Of a stretch of DNA of 64,000 bases, positions 56,176-64,000 are shown in pieces. Origin of the DNA: Blastobasis lacticolella. Lineage: Eukaryota; Arthropoda; Insecta; Lepidoptera; Blastobasidae. The number at the start of each line of letters is the position of its first letter. The first letter of the stretch is position 1. The translations under genes were made by a program, and so were the position numbers. The notes beneath the pieces were generated by a model. That model was not told where the DNA came from, ran no database searches, and saw nothing but the letters and a program-made list of their open reading frames with translations. The stretch lies in contig LR990060.1 in the NCBI GenBank assembly GCA_905147135.1, forward strand, positions 10,494,001 through 10,558,000, in the 5' to 3' direction.

Positions 56176-57035
56176 CGCTACCACTAGACCAGTACCGCTC
56201 TCCCAAAAATTGATGCTTGGAAGTCGTCAATTTACAAGCATCAAAGCATCGCGTAACTGGTACGCGAAAAACTAAATACCTCTGGAAACGCCTTCATATC
56301 ACGTTTCATGTATGGAGACACCCCTTATTTTTAATTTTATTATTAAGTGTTCTTTTAGCAGACATAGTAACACATACTCTGTCAAAAGTTCAAGTGTCCA
56401 GCAACTGCGATTCCAAAGATACAGTCACAAAGAGTACGAGTTTATGGGCAGCGCCATAGTGGCGGGCGGGCTGCCGGCCTGGTGACGTTACACACGATTT
56501 CGGTCCCAACGAAATTATTCTTGAAATCGCAACTTTAAAGTCTCATAACTTTTTGTTTCTTGTGTAATTAAAAAAAATTACCTCTTTGTTTCATTTTACT
56601 CATACTTTTATATCCAGTTAAAAAAAAATTAGGAAACTTCCTCGTTGAGCTGCTATTGCGATCCAATTACAATTCGATCATGCCAAGTAAATTAGCGGAT
56701 TCGAGTCCCTGTTAATATGCTTTAATTTGAATATTTCTCCAATTCAATAGGGTGCGATGATTATGATTATCACCACATATTTTTTATTCGCATGCAATAC
56801 TTGTCTAAGTAAAGTAGCGTTACATGCATTCACTTAGCGGCTCTTTGCTAATAAAGCACTGCGTTGAATACAGCTCTATGATTATTCAATTCGTTCGTTG
56901 ATTTCATTTTGACAGTATCGACCGCCACTCCAGTATTTATCAGTTGGACTTGGAACCCTGTGCGTTCGCGCGCACTGTAAGACCTCATAGTAAAGTTTCT
57001 GAATACGCATGTAAGACATGCGAAGCATTAAGAAG

Positions 57036-57130
57036 CTAAATGCGGAAGGCACAGGACCGGTCTTTGTGGAGATCACTGGGGGAGGCCTATGTTCAGCAGT
57101 GGGCGTCTTTTGACTGATATTATGATGATG
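57036..57130 (+). mobile_element. RTE-A 3' end
   Basis: 'atgcggaaggcacaggaccg' to 'gactgatattatgatgatg'. No clear target duplication. Confidence 0.8.
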
Positions 57131-57227
57131 TGTAAGATCCTGTAACATACTCATAAATCAAGTATAACGTCACGCCTTTTTAATATAAATACAGAAAGAC
57201 CTAGCCTGCGCCTAATCATCCAATAAC

Positions 57228-57395
57228 ATCATCATCATCTTGGCGTTAATGTCCCGGCTCCGCGCACGATGGCCTGGGGTCCGCGCTGACCACGATCCAG
57301 GATTTGGCAGATCAGGTAATTACAGTGGAGCGACTGCCATCTGACCTCCGCGACCCTGCTACCAGTGGAACCCGACCAGACTGGATCATGGCTCC
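57228..57395 (-). mobile_element. SINE-A, tail half
   Basis: Starts ATC repeats and 'ttggcgttaatgtcccgg', ends in mid-body at 'gactggatcatgg'. Confidence 0.78.
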
Positions 57396-58347
57396 AATAA
57401 AATGAAACGGAAATAACAGAAGAACCCTGGCCATTCTGCCAACGCTGTTTGGCCCAAAATCGGTCCCAATTCCATTAGAGGTAAGCGGTACAAATGATAT
57501 TGCCGGTATAGGCGAGGCGTCGCCTAATTGTGATCAAACTGATGTTAATTTAGCACAGTTGAGCCAAGCCCACACTAGTGTCGAATGACATTCAGTAATT
57601 TAGCTGCGATCTAATGGAGCTACCGTGTCGCTCCGTCGTACAGCTGTCGCGAAGGTTATCAGTGTCGTCCTTTTCCGCCCAATGAGATAAGAAAGGGATG
57701 TAAAAATTCACATAATAGTTACGTGCTACATTTGTGATTCTTAATTATATTTGTCATTTTGCGATTGGACCGTTCAAATTAAAGAAGCAGTTAGGTATAG
57801 GCTCCTTTACTTTACACTACTTTAATAGAGTCAATTATTTCAAGATCAATGTCAAAATTGGTAAAAAATTGAAAAGAAAAAGAACTATATTCGAATTTGA
57901 AAATCGTAGCACGTTCGTAGTAAGTATTGCTTGAGTAGAACAATAGTAAACACTGCTAACGAAAATAAAAGGCGATGCTTTAAAGAATTAAACAACAAGT
58001 GAAACTGGTGAAGAAGGAAAAAACGAAAGAAATATTCGAGATAACAAATGAAAATGAAAGTGACTTTGTGGTAGGAACCAATTGGAAAAGTTTTGACTTG
58101 ACTTTATGTGTGGTTAAGTGGTAAATTAAAAGTTTGGATTGAAAGAAAAATACTTTTGTGACAATAATTGATAACTTTTATTATCACTGTGGTGATAATA
58201 GTATAACCAAAACACTTGAATTTAAACTTTGTGTGCTTTAGCAATATGTTCAAAATTGTTTATCAATAGGAATCAAATATGGCAATTTTGTAAAAGATTG
58301 ATTGAAAGTGAATAAGTTGCATATTCCTTAGTGCTCGGGTATTCCAG
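57396..58347. other. Low-repeat stretch upstream of a possible exon
   Basis: No repeat family recognised here. Donor-like 'gaggtaagc' at 57477-57485 has no good acceptor. From 57700 on it is AT-rich and could be UTR, promoter or intron. Confidence 0.4.
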
Positions 58348-58393
58348 ATCCAGAGGAAAATGGATATTTTCAAAGTGGTGGACTCGATCAAAG
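58348..58393 (+). CDS. Possible coding exon, two readings
   Basis: Bounded by 'gggtattccag' and 'gtacgc'. As an internal exon (phase 1 in, phase 2 out) it joins exon 36386-36530 as DPEENGYFQSGGLDQ. As a first exon its ATG at 58360 (aaaATGG) gives MDIFKVVDSIK, ending in phase 1. Both are open, so the short sequence does not decide. No repeat overlaps it. Confidence 0.3.
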
Positions 58394-58964
58394 GTACGCA
58401 TAATGATGATTTTCTGTATTAAATGCATGTCTTGCTGAAATCATACTTGTGACTTAAAAATTTGCTATGAATCTGTTAAAAATGTGCATGAAATCTTACT
58501 TCCTAGATGCGAAATCTTACTGCCTAGTATGCAGGGAAAACTTATACAATGGTCCTCCTTATTCGGGGCCAGTTCAAACGCGTTATGTGTCGCCGAATAC
58601 TACGCGAATAAAGTGTAAGTCGAGAGTTTAGTCTATCGACTCGATAAGAGGAAGAAGGAATGGAATAGAGTTTGTAGTGATTTATCTTATAACCCAGGAT
58701 AACACAAAGGCTATAATTAATCCCGAAATTCAATGTGGTGCCCGTGGGAACCCGGGGTTGTCGAATTTTACGCAGATGAAGTCGCAGAAAAAATCCTAGT
58801 CGCGGAAATAAACTAAGTCTGAAAAGTGTCTATAATTTTGTTAACAACTAGGTATGTCGTTTTGCCCCGCGGTTTCATTCACGTGCAATCAATAAAATTA
58901 TATGGTGCTTTCATTAAATTCAAATATATCAATCATCAATCGAAAAAAGTCCTGATGTTTAATA
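58394..58964. other. Stretch with a Helitron-like end
   Basis: 58745-58800 reads 'cgcagatgaagtcgcagaaa' and closes CCTAGT, like the CTAG end of some lepidopteran repeats. Otherwise nothing supported. Confidence 0.35.
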
Positions 58965-59035
58965 GTTGCTAATGTCCAAGGCGGCGGTGACCACTTTCCA
59001 TCAGGTGGCCCCTTGCCTGTTTGCTATAAAAAATG
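58965..59035 (+). mobile_element. Jockey-type tail
   Basis: 'gttgctaatgtccaaggcgg' to 'tttgctataaaaaa'. Confidence 0.68.
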
Positions 59036-59186
59036 TTTTATTTATTGTATTGTAATATTATATTAATTAATGTTTACTAATAGTTACTAGGCAGGTAAAA
59101 CGGTGTATAACGAGGAATAATTATTCCTTCATATGGGGAACTTTGCCATAGATTAATTTGCCCGAAGTGACCTAACCTACAGAACT

Positions 59187-61118
59187 CATCATCATCATCA
59201 TCTTGACGTCATGTCCCGGTTGCGCCCCCGCGCGGTACGCGAGGGCCTAGGGTCCGCTTTCCTGCTACTCTTGGCCCACTTCGCTCGGTCTTCGGCATCC
59301 TCAGTGGTGAGCTTATTGGCACGCATATCCGTTCTGACTACGTCAAGCCATCGCTTCTTGGGCCAGCCTCTCCTTCCCGTGCCCGGCGCATGCGGCATGG
59401 CCAGACCCTTGTTCCCCACATAGCTTGCCGGTCTGCGCAAGACGTGGCTTTACCATCGAAGGCGGCACTCTTGCAGCATTTCTACGATGTCACGGACGCC
59501 AAGGCTACTCCGAATCTGGGAATTTCGAACGCGATATTTTCGTGAAACTCCACACATCCACCGCAGCATCTTCATTTCCGTGACGCGCAGCTCCTGCTTC
59601 ATGCGGCGAAGAGCTGTCTCGACTTCCTCAGGCGTTATCGGTGGCACAAGTCCTTGATTCAGAGGGACGTCCGGGTGCTGCATCTCTTTGTGCTGCTTGT
59701 TAAACAGCTCGTGGAAGTACAAGCGCCATATCTTATTTACCGCGTGGTCATCGCATAACCGGTTACCGCTAGAGTCATATACACAGCGGCACGTGAAGTC
59801 CTGTGCCGCTTTAACCCTCGATCGTGCCAGCTTGTAAATGAGTTTCTGCCCATCAGACGATTCCAACTTATCGTACAAACCACTTTTGCCACTTTTTAAA
59901 GAGGGCTTTCTTCAGCCTGGTCTCCCTCTGGACTTTGTCGTTCCACCACCAGGTCTCTTTGTAAAGCCTGCGACCATCCCTTGTCAACCCCAGCACCATC
60001 CGCGCTGCCCGTGTGATAGCTGCCTGAGTTCTGTCCCAGAGTTGTTGGACGGGTTCACCGTCTGTCGCAATACTAAGACCGCTGACAGAAGCGGCGAACT
60101 CGTGGGACTTGGTTCCTTCAAGCAGCCACCACCGGGTTTGGCGTCGTGACCTTACAGTTGGCTACTTTGCCAATATTGTCTCTCCGAGTGAGCTAGTAGT
60201 CGATCTGGGTAGCGCTCCTTCTACTTCTGCAGGTGATCAGATGCTCGGATTTCTTTTGGAAAAAGGTGTTCACGATGGCCAGAGCGGTAGCCGAACACGT
60301 CCGAAGAATTTCTTCCCCTTCAGCATTACGGCTCCCAAAACCAAACTTGTCATGAACACGGCCAAACTCCTCACACTTCTCACCCACATGACCGTTCAGA
60401 TCGCCACCCACAACAATACCCTGTGATAGCGGAATACTTCGCCCTACTTCCCCAAATTGCTCCCAAAACAGCGCCTTATCCGCATCGCTGCAACCACAGA
60501 ACACGAGCGTAGGCGCTTATCAAGATGGTCACAACCCGTTCGACAAGCACTCCCACAACTATAAGGCGGTCGCTTATACGCTTCACATCCAAGACGCTGT
60601 TCCGAAACTCCTCAGAGAGCCCCCTACGCCGTTGTCCTCACTCGCAGAGCCCATATATATTAGCTTGTAGCCGTTCCCGATGTTGCGGGACCTGTTGCCT
60701 CTCCACCGAGTCCCCTACACGAACGCTGCGCCTGGCAAGCACAACGGCCAGGTCAGGCGCCCGTCCGGTCAGCGTGCCAACGTTCCACGACGCGAAGCGG
60801 ACCTTTCTGTGGGCTAGCGCCTTTACCCGGGCCCGCTCTGGACCCGGTAGCCCTAACCGACTTGACACAGGATTAGGGCGATCCCCCTGTGCGTCGTTTT
60901 GCAGCGACGCCCAATCTGTATCCGGTTTTCTTTTACTACTTGCCATTGATTTTGTGGGGGTTTGGCTTACATGCGTCGACTCCCATCTGACCCGCACAAC
61001 CTGTTAGGGAAAAGCCAATTCGCCAAAGCCTCGTCCGTCTGCCAGCAGGGGGACCACGTGCAGGTGAGGTTGGCTCGGGCCTCTGAGGTGGTGGTGCCCC
61101 CCCCCCCCCCCCCCTCCT
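59187..61118 (-). mobile_element. RTE-B, end-to-end copy with a large internal deletion
   Basis: 14-base target duplication with one mismatch: TAACCTACAGAACT (59173-59186) and TAACCTGCAGAACT (61119-61132). The 5' end on the minus strand is AGGA plus 18 G (C run at 61097-61114), and the 3' end has ATG repeats. Carries 5' UTR, endonuclease, RT start and C-terminus, but the RT core is missing. Its last ~60 bases match the SINE-A 3' end. Confidence 0.92.
59198..60950 (-). pseudogene. RTE-B endonuclease/RT polyprotein, broken
   Basis: Minus-strand order: MASSKRKPDTDW, HRKVRFASWNVGTLTGR (endonuclease start), a shift to ETRWRGNRSRNIGNGYKLIY, another to EEFRNSVLDVKRISD, then GGDLNGHVG, LARSRVKAAQDFTCR, ITPEEVETALRRMK. 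After this the RT core is deleted and the next residues are QELRVTEMKMLRWMCG, then RRGWPKKRWLDVV and the tail. The first half resembles proteins often annotated as craniofacial-development-protein-2-like, which derive from RTE endonucleases. Non-functional. Confidence 0.88.
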
Positions 61119-61132
61119 TAACCTGCAGAACT

Positions 61133-61439
61133 AGTGCCTGTAAAATTCACGCACTTAAGAGTTCAAAACCAATAGAATTTGTTCGGGACTGTGTCCCACA
61201 AGAGCGCGATCAAGAAAACATTCACTGATCAGATCAGTAATGTTCTCAAACAAGCTGGAGTCCAAGAACAAAAGGAAATAGATAAAGCGGAGCACAGATA
61301 TACATAAGTGAGGTTAGTAAGTTGTGTCAGATTATTTTAAAACCGATTGTCAAGAACGTCGATAAATTCGACCCAAGTGGCGGTCCTTAGTCTTTGCCTA
61401 CCCTACCTGTGGGACCAAGGCGTGTGCTTTTGCATGATG
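61133..61439. other. Stretch with one short open frame
   Basis: After a stop near 61175 the frame FGTVSHKSAIKKTFTDQISN and on to a TAA near 61305 gives ~45 residues with plausible composition but no recognised family. About 61385-61425 is an inverted repeat of 7340-7385. Confidence 0.3.
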
Positions 61440-61756
61440 TATGTGTGTACTGCTTTTTTACCACTCAGGTGACAGACAAGCTTACGGCTTGCCTGATGGT
61501 AAGCAATCACCGCAACATATGGACGTTTGCAATGCCAGGGAAAACCTCTCCAGGTAGTTCATTCTTCAACCTTAGTGTGCGTGGGAGAAAGTATTTTTGG
61601 AACCGCACAGTTCACGATCATTTCGGCTCCAATATGTGAGCATGAACTATCGGTGATGATAGAATATAGCTGTAGACATCTTTTTAAACAGTTCTTGAGA
61701 ACGAACACCGTTGTACAAGCGGTAGAACACGGGTCCCTGACCCACATGTGAACCAC
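61440..61756 (-). pseudogene. Jockey-type RT C-terminus, eroded
   Basis: Same family as 10722-11163, with an internal deletion: the region from 'cttgcctgatggtaagcaat' to 'ccacatgtga' aligns; stops interrupt it. Confidence 0.75.
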
Positions 61757-62017
61757 ACACAGTTACTTGAAACCGAATCTCTCCACGCACTCTTTTAACT
61801 CCCGCAATAAAGCAATGCAATAATAAAGTTGGGAGTGCCTCCGGAGCGCGTAAATCTAGCTACAATGTTGGCTACAGTTGTACGTGCGTAACGACTGTGA
61901 TAAACAAGCTTGCGTTGTAAAAGTCTTTGTTTGAACTGGATATATAGCCTTAGCTTTTAATTGAATCGACTCCGTCAGGGGTAGAGATATGTTTGCATGC
62001 TGGTACTAAAGGTACGG
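61757..62017. other. Unannotated stretch
   Basis: No feature recognised. The ATG at 61997 merely opens onto the RTE-A fragment. Confidence 0.35.
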
Positions 62018-62371
62018 AAAGGTTTTAGTACCATAGACCACATACATACGCTGCGGCAGGTTATACAGAAGACCGAAGAGTATAACCGGCCATTATGCTT
62101 GGCGTTTGTGGACTATGAGATAGCCTTCGATTCGATCGAAACTTGGGCGGTGCTCCAGTCTCTACAGCGGTGCCAAATTGACCATCAATATATCGAAGCA
62201 CTGAAGTGTTTGTACGAGAACGCCACGATGTCAGTTCGTCTCCAGGATAAGACCACAGAACCTATTCAGCTGCAGCGAGGTGTTAGACAAGGTGATGTCA
62301 TATCACCGAAGATGTTCACCGCTGCACTGGAGGATATATTTTGGCTTCAGGACTGGGACGGACTTGGCAAA
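62018..62371 (+). pseudogene. RTE-A reverse-transcriptase fragment
   Basis: Matches 12291-12645 with few differences: KGFSTIDHIHTL, LAFVDYEIAFDSI, GVRQGDVISPKMF. The Lys of DYEKAFD is Ile here. Truncated at both ends; the frame runs on into M6 without a stop, giving a misleading 194-aa frame. Confidence 0.88.
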
Positions 62372-62414
62372 TATAATCTGAAATCGAAACAAATCGTCGC
62401 AGTGTTTAAGTTCT

Positions 62415-62615
62415 GGGGCCCTATTTTAAACGTCCGCCTCGATTCCATCGGTAATTTGATGTATGATGCTGATATTACCTATTTTCGACGCGTACTCTTT
62501 CGGTGTTGCCAATGCGATTTAAAACATATTGAATTGTTCATGCCGCAAGTAAAATATGGAAACTCTCCGAATCGAGGCTAGCGATTTAATCGCTATTCTA
62601 AAATAAAAGAAAAGG
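62415..62615. mobile_element. M6 MITE, near-complete copy
   Basis: Left end 'gggccctattttaaacg', right end 'gaatcgaggctagcg' inverted; core 'gtactctttcggtgttgcca'. Confidence 0.7.
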
Positions 62616-62643
62616 ATTGACGTAACTGACAGTTATATGTATA

Positions 62644-62829
62644 TCTATACTAATATTATAAAGAGGAAAGGTTTGATTTTTTGTTTGTTTGTATTGAATA
62701 GGCTTCGAAACTACTGGACCGATTTCAAAAATTCTTTCACCGTTGGGAAGCTAGACTATCCCCGGGTGACATAGGCTATATACCCGTGTACCCGTAGTGG
62801 TACCCGTACGAAACCGGGGCGGCTGCTAG
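62644..62829 (+). mobile_element. Complete short Helitron (Lep1-like)
   Basis: Begins TCTATACTAATATTATAAAG after an A, ends 'gaaaccggggcggctg' + CTAG before a T, with an inverted-repeat-prone GC-rich stretch just inside the 3' end. 186 bp, no protein; an autonomous Helitron would have supplied Rep/helicase. Inserts without target duplication, as expected. Confidence 0.8.
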
Positions 62830-63038
62830 TTACCTATAAGCTGTATCTACATCAGATGCGGTTGCCGCGTCGGCTTAGCGAGACCTCTCCACAGTTCCCG
62901 GATCGATTGAAAGTTTTAGCCCCTACTGTGTGGATAAAAGCAGTGTGGGTAGTCGAAAAAGTTAGGACTCACATATGCTTGCTTGGACATATTCACACAT
63001 TCCTTAACCTATCCTTAAATACACAGTACAAAATAAAG
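62830..63038. other. Stretch with traces of RTE-type tail
   Basis: No reliable feature. Confidence 0.3.
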
Positions 63039-63138
63039 GTCAGGTAATTAAATAATTACAGTAGAGCGACTGCCGTGTGACCCCTGTAACTCTGGTCATC
63101 AGGGGAAACTTACCAGATTGGGTCATGGTTACACATTT
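63039..63138 (-). mobile_element. SINE-A body fragment
   Basis: 'acagtagagcgactgccgtg' to 'gggtcatggttacacat'. Confidence 0.7.
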
Positions 63139-63191
63139 TCATAATCAACTAAAGACAGAAAAATTCGCTAAATTTGACTTTCATAAATAAT

Positions 63192-63420
63192 TAAATATGC
63201 TTAGACAAATTCACACAGCGCCATCTAGCCCCAAAGTAAGTAAAGCTTGTGTGATGGGTGTTAGGTAACTGATCAACTACTCGTATATTTTTTTTAAATA
63301 CATACTTGTTATACATAACTTGTTAATTAAAATTCTTAATTTCAATTTCTGCTCGGCCGGGAATCGAACCCGGGACCTCTGCGTGGCGGTGCGGCATGTA
63401 AACCAACTGAACCACTCAGT
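63192..63420 (-). mobile_element. SINE-B, full length
   Basis: Inverted head 'ccaactgaaccactcagt' with B box 'gggaatcgaacccggg'. It directly abuts M7 copy 2. Confidence 0.85.
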
Positions 63421-63560
63421 GGGGCTATCTCAGTGGACAACTGAATTTGACATAAAAGTATCTTACACCAGTCTAATTTGGTAGACGCTATGGCCAATGG
63501 CCAACGTAGATGACGCAGTGTAGAATTATCTAGTGTCAAATTCAGTTGCCAACTGAGTTA
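63421..63560. mobile_element. M7 MITE, copy 2
   Basis: Paired arms 'cagtggacaactgaatttga' and, inverted, 'cagttggcaactgaatttga'. Confidence 0.75.
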
Positions 63561-63647
63561 CACATACATAGATACATAGGGACAGACAGCAGGAAGCGAC
63601 TTTCTTTTATACTATGTATAGATAACAGTTGCCCTACTTTAAATATC

Positions 63648-63735
63648 TCTGACAAAGTCTGTATCATGGTCAAGAGGGACCCCGTGCCCTCGCTCTCAAG
63701 ACCACGACGGAATATTGACATCAAGATGACGATGG
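63648..63735 (+). mobile_element. SINE-A 3' fragment
   Basis: 'gtatcatggtcaagagggac' to 'atcaagatgacgatgg'. Confidence 0.65.
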
Positions 63736-63764
63736 TGGAACGTTTGCGGCGGATAGTGCTGTAT

Positions 63765-63850
63765 TCAAAGCATGTCTACAGGTACCTTAAAGGCCGGCAC
63801 CGCATCCGCTGCCCTTAGGTTGCAGATGTCCTGGACAATGGTGGCCGCTT
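63765..63850 (+). pseudogene. RT C-terminus, third tail family
   Basis: HVYRYLKGRHRIRCP then stop, and 'gcagatgtcctggacaatgg'. Partner of 44063-44245. Confidence 0.6.
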
Positions 63851-64000
63851 TACATCAACAAAAAAACAACAAAAAACGTCATTCAACTCTATTAATCCAG
63901 ACTCACTCACCGTTGAAAATCACCATAGTCCCATATCTGCGGCATTGCCCTCAGGTGGACCATTCCTACGTTTGCCTCCATAGACAATCAACAATATTTA

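Larger units (their letters stand above)
54684..56647. mobile_element. Foldback element with 5S-like sequence, copy 2
   Basis: CAATGAGGAAGTTTCCT at the left end is answered by AGGAAACTTCCTCGTTG at the right. The eight flanking bases agree in six (ttctgcta / agctgcta), suggesting a decayed 8-bp duplication as in hAT elements. Both arms carry 5S-like boxes. Two SINEs are nested inside. No transposase. Confidence 0.82.
54500..56730. repeat. Outer inverted repeat around foldback copy 2
   Basis: 'ccgctaatttact' and 'gaattgtaattggatcgcaa' occur at 54516-54580 and inverted at 56660-56710, outside the element's own ends. The left side also has a tandem ~80-base duplication before the terminus. Confidence 0.7.

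Noticed and set aside
57419..57480. Exon-like segment ending in a strong donor
   Set aside because: There is no polypyrimidine tract before it, and a stop appears in the phase that would follow exon 36386-36530.
61097..61114. C18 run as a regulatory or G-quadruplex site
   Set aside because: It is explained as the G-rich 5' end of RTE-B at its insertion border.

Overview
The window looks like a piece of a lepidopteran (moth or butterfly) nuclear genome. It is AT-rich, carries no dense open reading frames, and is packed with tRNA-derived SINEs, 5'-truncated RTE, jockey and CR1-type non-LTR retrotransposon tails, a short Helitron with TC...CTAG ends, mariner remains and many small inverted-repeat elements (MITEs). 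All long reading frames (512, 381, 224 and 194 aa) are reverse-transcriptase pieces. Family names come from motifs and memory; no database was searched. Labels RTE-A to RTE-D, SINE-A/B, T, P, Q and M1-M14 are local to this annotation.

Layout. 1-11.2 kb: a ~2.8 kb repeat-rich block (1-2850) is duplicated at 7497-11232; the spacer holds a long-TIR element, two MITEs and retroelement tails. 11.2-15.5 kb: the longest RTE-A copy, an RTE-D fragment, then the RT core of RTE-B on the minus strand. 15.5-20.4 kb: sparse, with MITEs and a GC-rich island near 19.1-19.25 kb. 20.4-35 kb: nested SINE-A/SINE-B copies, retro tails, Helitron and mariner fragments, MITEs and the first foldback element with 5S-like sequence (30.6-31.7 kb). 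35-36.5 kb: a minisatellite running into a GC-rich possible first coding exon (35624-35662), and a second possible exon (36386-36530). 37-46 kb: a jockey-type element inserted in a MITE, a 1.1 kb foldback element, nested tails. 46-54 kb: a local duplication, a MITE cluster, retro tails, a TA-flanked mariner-like element. 54.5-56.7 kb: the second foldback element, with 5S-rRNA-like boxes in both arms. 57-59 kb: low-repeat sequence with a possible third exon. 59-61 kb: an end-to-end but internally deleted RTE-B with target-site duplications. 61-64 kb: RTE-A fragment fused to a MITE, a complete short Helitron, SINE pieces.

How the parts work together. SINE-A has a Ser/Leu-like tRNA head and its 3' end matches the 3' end of RTE-B, as expected if RTE-B machinery copies it. 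SINE-B has a tRNA-Gly(GCC)-like head. The host signal is weak but consistent: three plus-strand exon candidates have compatible splice phases, so much of 36.5-58.3 kb could be one large intron. No intact tRNA, rRNA, CRISPR or bacterial-type operon is present.
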